NCBI GenBank assembly: GCA_012295275.1
Contig: CM022669.1
Coordinates: 10,242,449-10,292,448, forward strand
Direction of reading: 5' to 3'
Origin: Chrysomallon squamiferum
Lineage: Eukaryota; Mollusca; Gastropoda; Neomphalida; Peltospiridae
DNA length: 50,000 nucleotides
In this document: positions 1-11,595 of the stretch, piece after piece
How positions within the stretch are numbered: the stretch's first letter is position 1
How the letters are laid out: each line of letters begins with the position of its first letter
Translations under genes and position numbers: made by a program
Notes under the pieces: model-generated
Databases searched by the model: none
What the model saw: the letters and a program-made list of their open reading frames with translations, nothing else
Told to the model about the DNA's origin: nothing

Positions 1-198
1 GTCACAGAGCTGAGAAGATTCAGTGTTTCACACTTCAGCACACATCTCTGTGAAATGACAAAGGCTCCGGGATTTGATCCTAGTGTGAACCGGCTAGGTT
101 TTGGCCTCAGTCTAGATGATTTGCCCCTGCATACTGCGTTGCACTCGTTCGTTTACTTCGACTACGCACTCGCCGAAGATTACCTTGTCATAAGGTGA
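1..198 (+). CDS. possible partial exon or chance ORF at window edge
   Basis: Frame +1 is open from the first base of the window to a TGA at 196-198, giving 65 codons with an internal ATG at 55. The second half has many C- or G-ending codons, unlike the surrounding AT-rich DNA. A possible splice donor (AAG then GTGACA) lies at 195, just before the stop, so this could be the 3' part of an exon. I recognise no domain. Joined directly to the exon at 5922 it would run into a stop, so it is not the preceding coding exon of that gene in this frame. It may be coding by chance. Confidence 0.2.
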   Translation, partial: VTELRRFSVSHFSTHLCEMTKAPGFDPSVNRLGFGLSLDDLPLHTALHSFVYFDYALAEDYLVIR

Positions 199-2335
199 CA
201 GGGGGGAAAAAACAAACATATCTTGTCACAGTTTTACACTGAATGATCGAGCGGCAAAGTTTTGGGTTAAAAAAGAAAAACTACGAAAAGCGGGTTGTTA
301 GTTGAAACCACTGCCGGACGGTATGGTTCTACACAGGTGACTTGAGACAGACTAAGTAGACTCACGCCAGGACTGTGATATCCTGTACGGTTCTGAAAGG
401 GTTAACTTGTGTAAGTCGTCATTTCTTAGCGACTTTCGAAGAGTTTGGTTTCAATCAGAAAAGAGGGTTTCTAGCAAAAAATCTGAACTGTGGATCCCAT
501 CAAATTCAGTGTGGTTTCAGCTCCAGTTTGCTCATAACCAGTCACTGCTTTTTATTTCCTATCCATTCTTCAAAGTTATATTTCAAGGACATCCTTCAAT
601 GAGCAGTTGATGTGAGAGTCTCACAAAAGTGCTTCTTTTTATCTAGGAAAGAAGGCAACAGTTTAAAACTTGACATAGATGAAACATACGAAAACTTTAG
701 ATACTTCTGTGCTTAGAAAAAGAAACTGAGACAAATCCGTCTTTAACTGAGGAATTACAAAAGCCTGTAGAACGATCATTATGAACATTTATTTTTGAGT
801 GATTCAGCTATCCGTGTACCCTGAACTAGCGTTAAATTAGTATGGTAAGTTTAAGCATAATTATTATTTAAATTAGAACGAGTGTAAACAACTAGTATGA
901 AACTAATATGGTAAATTTATGTATAATTGTTATCTGAATGAGGACGAAATGCAGATTTAATTATTATTGCAGTAATGAGCTTTATGTCATTTTATACGCA
1001 TTAACTTTAATATGCATCAGTTGTTCATGACTTTACTTCATATTAATTTCAACCTTAAGTGTCTAAACATTTTTGTAGTCTGGGTGGAGTCACTGTAAGT
1101 AAATATCTGCTGCGATATGACAAAGATTTATATTTAAGCGATGACTCTAAAGATCTTTGAAACAGTTTGCTGAAGAGACATATATCTTACATACTCAGAC
1201 AGATATTTCGTTAAGTCTAACCTAGTGCATATAATTATTACTAAGATGTCATGAATATGCTGTAACTGAAAAATATTTTTTAAAAGTTTCAGACGTTTTG
1301 TTTACGTTTAGAGTCACGTTTTGTTTAAGTCTAACCTTAGATATAATGCATACAGTGGTGATATGTCACTAAATATTCTGTGATTTTACATCCTGACAAA
1401 AGTATCTTGTTAACTGAATCTCTTACAATGTTGTAATAAAATTTGTTATCTGCAAACTAACAATAATAGAGAGAGAGAGAGATAGAGAGAAATGTATTTA
1501 TAATAAAGTCTAACAATACATATGCGTATTAACAAATACATATAGATATTTTATTTAAAACTCAGTATATTTATGATAATAAATTTTATAATACGATCTA
1601 AAAATATGTAAGCCTTTCCTAACGGAAACTATAAAAATGAATACTGGATACAAAGAGCAGGTTAACTCGAAAACACGGTTTACCAGAAATGTTCAGTCAC
1701 ATTTATTTTCGTTCTAACATATTTAAAACCTTTATGCTCAGGGTGCATTTTCATTATTCAATTATCTTTACCTGGCTTACTTTAATTAAAAAATAAATAA
1801 CAAAACAATAAAGAAATTGTGACATATTCCTCATTTATAATTAAATAAACAGGAAATAACTCAACAAAGTTTCAAGATATTTGCAGAATCTTTTTTCATA
1901 CCATGAAATATTTAATTTTAGGGGGAGGAGAACATATTTTTTAATAACGACAAAGTTGCTTCTGGGGTAAAAATATTAAAATGTGTAGCACCATACACTG
2001 AGGAAAACGAATACGCTGAGGAAGAATATTTGAAGTGATTTCGGGTGGACAATGTAAAGTAAGAGATTCGCTGTGTGCTGGTATCTGACAAAGTTCGGGG
2101 CACTGTCTTTGTCCATACTCAGCGGTTGAGGCTACTTTTTTTCTAGAGGCTTTCCGAGCAGAAAGAGAAAAGATTGTTATCGTCATTAAAACATTACGTC
2201 AGTCTTCCTGGTTTACAAATAACTGAATTAGACACCATAAAAGAAGATGTGCAGTTAATATCAGTTTATATAAACAGATCCTATATTCTTGTGGTCGTTT
2301 AGAAAACAAAAATAGCTAAAAAGTAAAAATATTTG
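199..2335. other. AT-rich stretch without recognisable gene
   Basis: No credible exon is seen on either strand; open frames are short and of low coding quality. It holds a short GA repeat at about 1469-1491 and many A/T-rich words. It could be intergenic DNA or an intron upstream of the cystine-knot gene. Confidence 0.5.
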
Positions 2336-2592
2336 TTATTGCTATTATTATTGTTGCTGCTGCTGCTGCTGCTGTTGTTCTTGTTCTTGTTGACTTTGTC
2401 GTTGTTGTTGCTGCTGCTGATGTTCTTGTTCTTGTTGACTTTGTTGTGTTTATTATTATCATCATCTTCATTATCATCATCATCATCCTTATTGTTGTTG
2501 TTGTTGTTCACTTTATTATTATTATTATCATCATTATTATTATTATTGTCATCATTATTATTATTATTGTTATTGTTGATGATGTTGTTATT
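2336..2592. repeat. compound trinucleotide microsatellite (TTG/CTG/ATT/ATC)
   Basis: About 250 bases are built almost only from interrupted TTG, CTG, ATT and ATC triplets in blocks. The long open frames here (poly-Leu, poly-Asn, poly-Ile) are products of the repeat and not proteins. Confidence 0.9.
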
Positions 2593-2976
2593 GTACTTCT
2601 GACGTTCGAAAATAACAACAAACAAAACAGAAGCAAGTTCCGGTGTTGCGCGTTTCGAAACAGAATGGGACCAAGGTCACACGATGTCACCTCTTCAAGA
2701 CGCTAACAATGACCGAGTGACAACTGTGTTATACGATAACACTGAACCTCTGTTTGACTTATCTGTAAACGTTTTAAACACGTGTTTTGTGTGACTGCTG
2801 TTTACAACCGATATACCAGTTTCACAACTGTTGTAGTAAGTCATGTTGACTGTCGATTGTAAACACAGAGGTGTTTTGACGTATAACGTATTCTAGTCGG
2901 TCCGAACAAATTGTGTAACCGCGTTTTGAATTCGTACGCCATACGTGAAAATATGAAATTGTTGTGATATGCCTTC

Positions 2977-3010
2977 ATCTATCTGTCTATCTATCTTTAT
3001 ATAGATAGAC

Positions 3011-3053
<43 letters not shown>
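2977..3053. repeat. GATA microsatellite with an 18-bp inverted repeat at its left end
   Basis: A CTAT-type arm at 2977-2994 is the exact reverse complement of 3001-3018, separated by a six-base loop (CTTTAT). Both arms include the same single interruption (CTGT / ACAG). The GATA run then continues to 3053. The block can fold as a perfect hairpin. Confidence 0.9.
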
Positions 3054-3055
<2 letters not shown>

Positions 3056-4540
3056 CTTCTGAAGTCATGTCATAAATTGAATACGAGTACTTTGTTCCTA
3101 GATAGTCTGTTTATAATTATTATCATCATTCATAACTATTAGCCAATTTTGGTCTGCTTTAATAGTGTAATAGTTATTTGTAAGAATTAGTAAATTATAT
3201 TAATTTTCGTATGTTTACATGAATTGTCGTTCATTTTATATTTTCTAATTAAAATGAACCATTGATATTTCTTCAGAGCGAGGTTAGATTTAATTTTAAA
3301 TTCCTAAATCTCCCTCTATTTCATCACTGTTCTGAAGGGTTCTTGTTTTTAAAAAACAAACATTTAATAGTAAAAATAAATACCGGATATTTATAATAGT
3401 AATGAAAGACAATCATCAGCAATCACTTTCTATTATATATCTTATGTATACGTATTTAATAAAATGAATAGACAAATATTTCAGAAAAAAAATAAATACA
3501 GAATAGTGTATTATTTAGTTTATGCTTTGAAAGTGGAAGACCGTTACCGAAGATAAATGTATAGCTAAGGAATTGAAGAGTTTCAAGTCAGTATGAAGTA
3601 TATACCTAGGGGCTGTGGATACAAAAAGAACAGTTCATCTGTGTGACATATCGTCTGTATGACATATTTTCTTTATGACATCATCGTGAATATTCAGTAA
3701 CCGTGAATTTTTTTTGCTCATATAATTCTGAACGTCTTTAAATTTAAGTTTAATTTAATTGCCGTATCCTTTGATAGAGATATTTAAGGTACAGATATAT
3801 ATCTTCTTCTTTTTTTCAATTCTTTTTTTTTTTCTTAAGTAGCATGTGAATAATACAAGTGTGTAATTGTTTCTGTTTCAGTGTCTGTATGTTTGTGTGT
3901 GTCTGTGTTTCTATGTGTGTATTTATGTTTATGTGAGTTACTGTTCACGAGGTTTACTAAGATTTATATGATAGTCAATTCCTCTTCCCTGTTTTTGCCT
4001 AATAGTATGCTTTATTTGTGATTTATTAATCATCATTATAATGTGATAGTTTTATGTTTTATCAGCTGTTTCGATTTTGTTTCTTTCATTGGAATTGGGG
4101 AAATGTTATTGCTGTTGGAATTTTACTTGGAAGAATTTTGAAGACAAACTGATTATTATTATTTTTTATTGTTAACCTTCTGTATGGTTATTTTCGTTTC
4201 TGTCTTTATGTACAGATATTATTTTATTTTCAGTAAAAAAAATTTCAATTAATAATATATCACAATTATTTTATTAGCTTTTTTCTACGTCTTTTACAAC
4301 AGTACCGTTGTGAGTCACATACAAAAGATGAGTCACCAATCATAACATGTTTTCTTCCTTTTTTTTCGTAATTTATGCTAGAAGATTTCATACACCGATA
4401 GCTTTATGATCTAAAACTAACATTTTGATAAATGCCATACCAAATGCATCCGTCATGTAACACAGAGCTGTCCATTGTAGAATGTTCGCTTGTGTAAAAG
4501 ATTTAATATTTTATTTGGATTTGTTTCATCACTGTTGGCA
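3054..4540. other. AT-rich stretch without recognisable gene
   Basis: Only AT-rich sequence with short poly-T runs (about 3808-3835) and a weak TGTGTGT region near 3880-3940. No exon with good codon use and splice sites was found. Confidence 0.5.
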
Positions 4541-4550
4541 GGCTGAACAA

Positions 4551-4880
4551 GAAAGGTAAATTTTGTTCTTGTTTTTCAAAATCTTTTTCCTAAAGCTCAA
4601 GAAAATTGAATTCGTTTCTATTTCTCAAAATTATTTTCATAAAGTGTGAGTAAGGTAAACTTGTTTCTCTTTCTCAAATTTCTTCTTTTTTTTTTTCTTT
4701 CTTTTAAATACCAGAAAGGTAAATTTGGTTCTGTTTAAAAATGTATTTTTCTTAAGATTTAAAACAGATAAATTTGTTTCACTATTAAAAGTATGAAAAA
4801 GGTATTTTTGGTTTTGTTTCTGCTGATCGTTTTCTTAAAGTGTCAGAAAGGCAAATCTGATTCAATTTATCAAATACCTG
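4551..4880. repeat. degenerate ~50-bp tandem repeat
   Basis: The phrase GAAAGGTAAA with a following TTTGTTTCT-like segment recurs in diverged form at 4551, 4601, 4651, 4713, about 4763, about 4795 and 4845. Several intervals are exactly 50 bases. One is lengthened by a poly-T run and one is shortened. Copies have diverged, so this is an old minisatellite. No coding potential. Confidence 0.7.
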
Positions 4881-5860
<980 letters not shown>

Positions 5861-5921
5861 GAAACTCTTTCTATATATTTCTCGCTGATTGTGACCGAGT
5901 GTTTCATTTTTGTCTCTTCAG

Positions 5922-6316
5922 ACGTCGAGGACAACGACAGAACGGTTGCAGGCGGTGACCATGATTCTGTCGTGGATGATGCCGCTCGTGTTCGGACGCT
6001 ACTACTACTGGTCGCCGAGAGCGGAGTCCCAGGTTCAGAATTACCAGTTTTCCCATTCCTTCTCCTTCTCGTCTCTCAACAACATGTGTTCTTTCCAGAG
6101 GAAAAGCGACGTTCTTCGTCTGCTTCCTAACAGATTCATGTCCGAAGCCGACCTGCTGAAAATAGTTCCTAATTTCGACAAGATAGACTCTAAGCCACAT
6201 CGACCCACGTACAAGCCGGTTCGACGTGTGATTGTGGGTAATTTCATTGGCCGCGCCCCGTGGAAAAGTGGGAAGATCAGCTACCTTCACGATAACAAAT
6301 GTGGCTGTTGTCTCAC
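5922..6316 (+). CDS. exon 1 (first recognised) of cystine-knot gene
   Basis: The acceptor is a T/C-rich tract ending in CAG at 5919-5921, and the donor GTGAGT starts at 6317. The frame is open through the whole exon, and the likely start ATG is at 5961, leaving 39 bases that would be 5' UTR (or further coding sequence if an upstream exon is in phase 0). It encodes residues 1-118 and the first two bases of codon 119: the signal-like segment, the pro-region, Arg88-Arg89 and the Cys-Gly-Cys-Cys cluster at 114-117. GC content is clearly higher than in the flanking DNA. If an upstream coding exon exists, the signal peptide would be longer than proposed. Confidence 0.8.
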
Positions 6317-6821
6317 GTGAGTTATTATATGTTTATATCTGTATATGATTTTATTGTACTACAGGTACCGGACCGATTATCCGGACTCGTTGGGGGCCTG
6401 AGGCATTCCGGATTTCTGGATTTTCAGGGTTTTCTGGTGCCAAGGCATCTAAATACGTAAATAATTAGGCATAAACATTTTAAAATTAAGAACATAAAGA
6501 AAATTGATGATACACAACTGTGGCGACTCGACACGTAAACAGTGCGGCGAGTGAATGAACGCAACGCTTCTTGAAAGAGTAGTTCCGGTCTGGTGAGGAC
6601 AAAACCCGCGCGTCGGGATAAAATTTCTGATTTTCTGGTCTTTCCGGATAATTGGTCCGGTACCTGTATTATTATTAATAGTAGTAGTAGTAGCAGCAGT
6701 AGTATCAGCAATAGTACCAGCAGCAGTAGTAGTAGCAGCAGCAGTAGTAGTAGTAGCATCAGAAGCAGAAGCTGCAGTAGTAGTAGGAGGGTAGTAGTAG
6801 TAGCACTAGTAGTAGTAGTAA

Positions 6822-6895
<74 letters not shown>

Positions 6896-7071
6896 TCATC
6901 ATTATTTTAATTTAGGAAAATGTGCCAGCATCATATCGTGCATAAAGAATAAGTCTGTATTTAATATAAAGTATAACCATTTATGTTTTAATTACAAAGT
7001 GTACCAGATTATATAACTGTATGGTAATGGCTTAGCTCGTAGTCTATGCAATAGAATAAGGGAATAAGTGA

Positions 7072-7102
<31 letters not shown>

Positions 7103-8905
7103 ATATATATATATATATATGTCTTATACAAGGACGTAGTAAATACATTTTAGGGCACAAAAACAAATATAGATAATATGACTGCCTAAATCAAAAATCA
7201 GTTAACAGATACATAAATATTTATGAAGCAAATTCATAAAAGAACAGACTTAAATGACCGCGTGATAATAAAAATAACGACGTCAGGTGGTAAAAGTAAA
7301 ATTATATTTGCATTTATTTATATTTTATTTGAATCCGCGTAAATTAATATATGAATTATTAAACTCTTCCTGGTTTGCGAAGATATGCACGCATGCAAGT
7401 ACACACACACATACAAATAACACAGATGCAAATATACAAAAATGTATTCACATGTATAAACAGAATATAGAAATGGATACAAGTATACAATAAACACAAC
7501 ATATAGATATAACATAAAATGTAGACATGCACACAAATATATTTTTTTGCATTTATACTAAAACATAAAAGATTCTCTTGAATACAAATACAACATAGTA
7601 TTAACACAAACATTTGCTTTGGATTCCAATAATTCAGTGACTACCAGCGTACCTTTTATTAATTTTGAATTGATTTTTTTTTTTCTTGATTACTTTTTGC
7701 TGTCTCTCGCCATCTTGTAGGTCACATGTACTTCATGTTGTAATTTTATTTTTCAGAGAAGTAGGTTACGAGGTTGTCGACAAAATTACAGACTTCCAGG
7801 GTGTTAATCACAGCATCATCAACTTCAACAACAATTTCCAGTTTATTCCAACTGGACGTTGCATGTTTGTATTCTTTACATGTCTATTTATTTATTTATT
7901 ATTGTCGACTTTTGTATCATCATTATTACTAATATCATCATCATCATCATCATCATTGTGTATTTATTTATTTATCTATCTATTTATGTGTTGATTTACT
8001 GACTGACTGATTGACTAATTTATTGATTTGATATGAACTGAATTTTTTTTTTTGTGTGGTTTTTTTTGGGGGGGGTTAATTCTCCTTATTTTTCAAACAT
8101 TTTTAATGTCGATAATTGAGATTATTAATATTACAAACATGAAAATACTTCAAAGACAATTTAATTAAACCGTGCGCACAACAAGAACTCTGCTGACAGG
8201 ATACGCCCTTGTTGTTCTTTGCCCGTTTAACCACAAATCCACCCCTAGGGAAAAAAGACGTAATATTTTGCATACTGCTAACAGATATCAAAGATATGTG
8301 CCGTAGAGCAAAGTTTTAAGATTAATAAATCAAGAAAACAAGTAAATAGGATTAAACTTGTATGTGTTTCCATGGGCGTATTCACGATTTTTATTGGGGA
8401 TGCAAGGCATAATAACTATGTGAACCCAAATTGTAAAAACAGTTCTGAAACGTATCCAGGCATGTACTGTATTGTGAATGCAATCGACAGTTGTAAACAT
8501 TGGTGAAAAGGCGACTTTCTCCTACTAACTGCGCTATATGGGTGTATCTGTTTCATTAAAGACACCATCCTTTCTCGTTTATCTTATTTGGTGTCAAATA
8601 GTCTTTGAATTTTTTTTTTTGTAAAAATCATAAACTTTCTGCGCTACAGATCATATTTCACATACTGTTTATTAAGGGTGTTTCTTTCATATTTTATTGT
8701 GTTTTTGTTGGATGTGGAATAAGCACTCGCCCAGCGCTTTAGGCGGATACATAATGTTTTCAGGCCGACGGCTTTAAGAATTTTATGTAAAGACACACGT
8801 TAATCTTACTATTACATACCAGCGTTAATCTGTGATCGTATGTGTGTGCGTCGGATTATTCGTGTGTGTGTGTCTGCATCTGTGTGTGTGTGTGTTTCCA
8901 CATAC

Positions 8906-8995
<90 letters not shown>

Positions 8996-9390
8996 TCAGT
9001 TGCATGGGACGCTTAAAGAACCTTCTCATAAGAGGAAAGTAAAGGTATTTAATAGAACAATGATATGGCAGTGGGTGAACTGCCCATCCGAACAAACGTT
9101 CAGTACATTTTACACATAATATAATCTAGTGCATACTCAATGTACAGTAAACCTCTATTCACTCTTTATGATCTTTTTTCAGGAACGAGGATGCCCCGTG
9201 TGGAGGAGGGGGCGTTGCCCGCTGTAAACAGGTGACACGCGCCCACTGGAGCCTGGTGTGGACTAAGAACGTAGGAGTTCAGTTAGTCTCGCACGAGGTG
9301 CCCAATCACTGCCAGTGTGTCAACGTGGGATACACATCCGTGAATAAAAATAGTACCAAAGTGAGGCGGAGGAAGAGAGAAACAGGGTAG
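5961..9390 (+). CDS. secreted cystine-knot growth factor, neurotrophin/Spatzle-like (3 exons)
   Basis: Coding segments 5961-6316, 7757-7864 and 9183-9390 join to 223 codons plus TAG. Residues 2-12 are hydrophobic and could be a short signal peptide. Residues 13-87 form a pro-region without known motif, and Arg88-Arg89 is a likely convertase site. The mature part (about 134 residues) carries Cys114, 116, 117, 154, 161, 169, 198 and 200, ending in a Cys-x-Cys pair. The gap of 28 residues between Cys169 and Cys198, and the short gaps before it, resemble neurotrophins and Spatzle, whose dimeric ligands act on Trk/p75 or Toll receptors. Possible N-glycosylation sites are Asn136 and Asn211. The tail has a basic cluster at 216-220. 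The start ATG has context GTGACC and is the first in its exon. Family membership rests on pattern recognition; which superfamily branch applies is open. Confidence 0.75.
6362..6666. mobile_element. MITE with 24-bp terminal inverted repeats and TA target duplication
   Basis: The left end (6362-6385, starting CAGGTACCGGACC) and the reverse complement of the right end (6643-6666) agree at 23 of 24 positions. Each end is flanked directly by TA (6360-6361 and 6667-6668), which is the target duplication of the Tc1/mariner/pogo superfamily. The 305-bp interior has no transposase frame, so it is non-autonomous. The TIR style reminds me of pogo/Tigger-type elements, which is inference. It is inserted 45 bases inside intron 1 of the cystine-knot gene. 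Confidence 0.85.
6669..6897. repeat. AGT/AGC trinucleotide microsatellite
   Basis: Interrupted AGT, AGC and ATC triplets become a pure AGT run from about 6820 to 6893. It starts directly at the right end of the MITE, so the element appears to have inserted at the edge of, or seeded, this repeat. Poly-Ser and poly-Val frames are artefacts. Confidence 0.9.
7072..7120. repeat. ATCT then AT microsatellite
   Basis: A run of ATCT tetramers passes into pure AT dinucleotides inside intron 1. Confidence 0.9.
7757..7864 (+). CDS. exon 2 of cystine-knot gene
   Basis: Starts after TTTTTCAG and ends before GTTTGT at 7865. The 108 bases begin with the last base of codon 119 and end after two bases of codon 155, so phases match both neighbours. 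It encodes residues 120-154: a hydrophobic/polar alternating segment with a possible glycosylation site at Asn136 and three consecutive Asn before Cys154, compatible with the beta-hairpin region before the second knot cysteine. The donor lacks the usual A at +3 and is weak, but it is the one that keeps the frame. Alternative splicing or intron retention here is possible. Confidence 0.75.
7865..9182 (+). other. intron 2 of cystine-knot gene
   Basis: 1318 bases between GTTTGT and TTTTTTCAG. It holds TTTA- and ATC-type repeats at 7890-7990, a T-rich and G-rich run at 8043-8075, a repeat-like segment near 8370-8400, and the GA microsatellite at 8909-8992. Confidence 0.7.
8909..8992. repeat. GA microsatellite
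   Basis: About 42 uninterrupted GA units, preceded by a GTGTGT segment (8840-8895). Intronic. Confidence 0.95.
9183..9390 (+). CDS. exon 3 (terminal coding exon) of cystine-knot gene
   Basis: Follows a good acceptor (CTTTTTTCAG) and ends at TAG 9388-9390. It encodes residues 156-222 and finishes codon 155. Key features are Cys161, a four-Gly run (162-165), Cys169 followed by Lys-Gln, two Trp residues (177, 181), and the closing Cys198-Gln-Cys200 pair. This order (Cys, short Gly-rich gap, Cys-Lys-Gln, about 28 residues, Cys-x-Cys) is the strongest evidence for the family. The tail after the knot has an N-glycosylation motif at Asn211 and a run of five Arg/Lys at 216-220 that could be trimmed by a furin-like protease, comparable with the basic C-terminal ends of vertebrate NGF precursors. 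Confidence 0.8.
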
Positions 9391-9392
9391 AT

Positions 9393-9841
9393 AATAAATA
9401 ACAAATCGTACACATTATTTTTGTTACCTATTCGGATGGTTTCGGGCACTGCTGTTGAAATGACGATTTTTTTTATATAAATATTTTTTTTAGATATATA
9501 TATATTTGTTGTGATCATGTTTTTAAATAAAACTATGTTACCATCTGTGTTTTTTATGTGTTCATTTTTTAATTTCATTAGTTCTAGCTGAGAAATAACC
9601 AAATGGACGAACCAAGAAAGTCTGAGACTACAACCAGAGACGTTCATGCTACCTGTTAGTTGTATCCCTTTTAATAACCCTGCAGTTTTATATTCTCACT
9701 TAATTAGTTTTCAGTCTTCTTCTAATTTTCTTCTCTATCGATCTTTGTATTTTTTTTTATCAGTTTTCGAATACCTGCTTTCTGCACATGTTAGTTCCTC
9801 TTATTTTCTGCCTGTATGTAAGTAACACTAATGTTAATAAA
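9393..9841 (+). other. candidate 3' UTR with AATAAA polyadenylation signals
   Basis: AATAAA occurs at 9393-9398 (only two bases after the stop), 9526-9531 and 9836-9841. The first is probably too close to be the main signal; the second or third could define the 3' end. In AT-rich DNA such hexamers are common, so the transcript end is not settled. Confidence 0.4.
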
Positions 9842-10023
9842 GCAAACAGAGATGTGCTTTTACCAGGATACGATCTCAGTTCTCTTCAGTATCCGGCTTC
9901 GACGTAGGTCGATGGCGTAAGAATGATTCATCTGTTGTCTTGTTCATTTCGTTAACTTCCAAACTTCAGGAAGTGGCAAAGTTTTCAAGTTAATAATAAA
10001 TATTCACCTGTGTATGCCATATA

Positions 10024-10058
<35 letters not shown>

Positions 10059-10845
10059 CTAAAGTGTTTTATATAATGTACATTTGTTAATTTATAACAG
10101 TTGTCAAATCTTGGTCTATGTAGTAATTTGTAAAAGTGTGTGTGTGGGTGGGTGTCTGTGTGTCTGTGTGTGTGTGTGGGAGTTTTTAACAAAAAAATAA
10201 GCACATAAAATAATTAATAAGTAAATGAATAAAATAAACACACAACAGACAAATAAATAAATAAATAAGTGTTAAGAATATTTAAAAAGTAACGAAAAAA
10301 GGGGAAGAAGAAAAATAAGACATCATGTTTTATTGTATGCAGACAAAATAAATATTCATTCTGTTGTCTCAAGAAAAAAGATACAGTATTATCTGTATAT
10401 TACAAAATATTTTTCTTTTCGGAAGACTGATTTAATAATAACTAATATAAAATCAAACTGCTAGGGATACAAACACTTTACAGCAATTGAAATGATAATA
10501 ACAACAAATGCAAATGCATTTACACAAACATTTATGTATATGTATATAAAAAAAAAAGATATAGAAAAAGACGGATATGCACACACATTAAAACTAAAAT
10601 TATGGGTTAATGAACCAGAATTCAAAATAAAACAGGGTAAAATTACATATGAATTTATGTGTACCTATACATGGATTCAGTCTGAATAGTCTATTTATAT
10701 AAGCATTAACGCTGGAGACTATTCAAGGGAAATAACTCTACCATTCTTAATACGTTATAAATGCTGCTAATAAATTAGTAAATTAATTGCGAATCCGTTA
10801 TACTTAGTTAATGTTTTATTAATGATTCTTAATGCAGACATTTCG
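9842..10845. other. AT-rich stretch with simple repeats, no gene seen
   Basis: Contains a poly-T run (10027-10059), GT-rich sequence (10135-10182) and TAAA repeats (10205-10268). The open frame at 10492-10689 has no recognisable features and AT-dominated codons. Confidence 0.5.
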
Positions 10846-10944
10846 TCATCATCATCGTCATCATCACAATCATTATTATTATTATTATTATTATTATTAA
10901 CACCATCATCATCATCATCATAATCATTTATTTATTTATTTACC

Positions 10945-10978
<34 letters not shown>
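10846..10978. repeat. compound ATC / ATT / GTCT microsatellite
   Basis: ATC and ATT triplet blocks are followed by a TTTA stretch and about seven GTCT tetramers (10946-10977). Confidence 0.9.
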
Positions 10979-10979
<1 letters not shown>

Positions 10980-11579
10980 TAATTTATCTGCCTATGTGAA
11001 AATGAAGTCTGTCAAAAGTATACAAAAAATACCAACATACAGTCTTCGGGCAATGTCAGGAACGGGAAAGAGGCTTGCTTGTACGTCATGACAGATTTGA
11101 TTTTGCAACCAGTCACTCCTGATTTAATTGCTACTTTATTCAGAAATGTGTGACTGTCGAAGCATTTATTATTCTTTCAGAACTCGGATATGTTACCGAT
11201 CTAAATAAAAAAAAAAACATTAGTGATGAAGTAAAAATTCATTAATAAATTATTAACTTTTTACTGTCCCGTGTAATCTGCCTGTTGATAATTAATGAAC
11301 GTTGATGCAGAGATATATTGATACACTACTCGTGCATGCCCAGCTAGTTTGTCGTGTAGATTGTATCGCCATTAACATCGCACACCGGTCCATTTTACCA
11401 AAGCTTTGCATCACCCGTTTTTAGATACGTCAACGAACAAACAATACTCACATCTCCGATTGTTATCACTTGCGCCATAATGGGAAAAAAAAAAAAAAAA
11501 AAAAAAGATCTGAAATTGAGGCAGAAATGAACATGAAATAAATGCCCTGATATTACGTTGTTAAGTTAACGTCGCAACC

Positions 11580-11595
11580 ATTATGACGTCATAAT
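11580..11595. promoter_or_regulatory. 16-bp perfect palindrome around a CRE (TGACGTCA)
   Basis: ATTATGACGTCATAAT is its own reverse complement and holds the full cAMP-response-element octamer recognised by CREB/ATF bZIP dimers. It lies about 2.2 kb downstream of the cystine-knot gene. No promoter structure is evident next to it. Confidence 0.4.

Larger units (their letters stand above)
6317..7756 (+). other. intron 1 of cystine-knot gene
   Basis: 1440 bases bounded by GTGAGT and TTTTTCAG, interrupting codon 119 after its second base. It contains the TA-flanked inverted-repeat element at 6362-6666, an AGT repeat and an ATCT/AT repeat. Confidence 0.75.

Noticed and set aside
60-110. tRNA B-box-like word (GGGATTTGATCC) near the window start
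   Set aside because: No A box at the proper spacing and no cloverleaf; match to the B-box consensus is partial.
2299-2625. Asn-rich 108-residue open frame on the - strand
   Set aside because: Made entirely of the ATT/GTT/ATC triplet repeat.
5904-6290. 128-residue - strand open frame opposite exon 1
   Set aside because: Antisense shadow of the cystine-knot exon; the + strand has matching splice phases and a recognisable cysteine pattern.
8370-8400. ATGGGCGTATTCACGATTTTT-type segment resembling common dispersed animal repeats
   Set aside because: Only a short resemblance from memory; no termini or second copy visible in the window.
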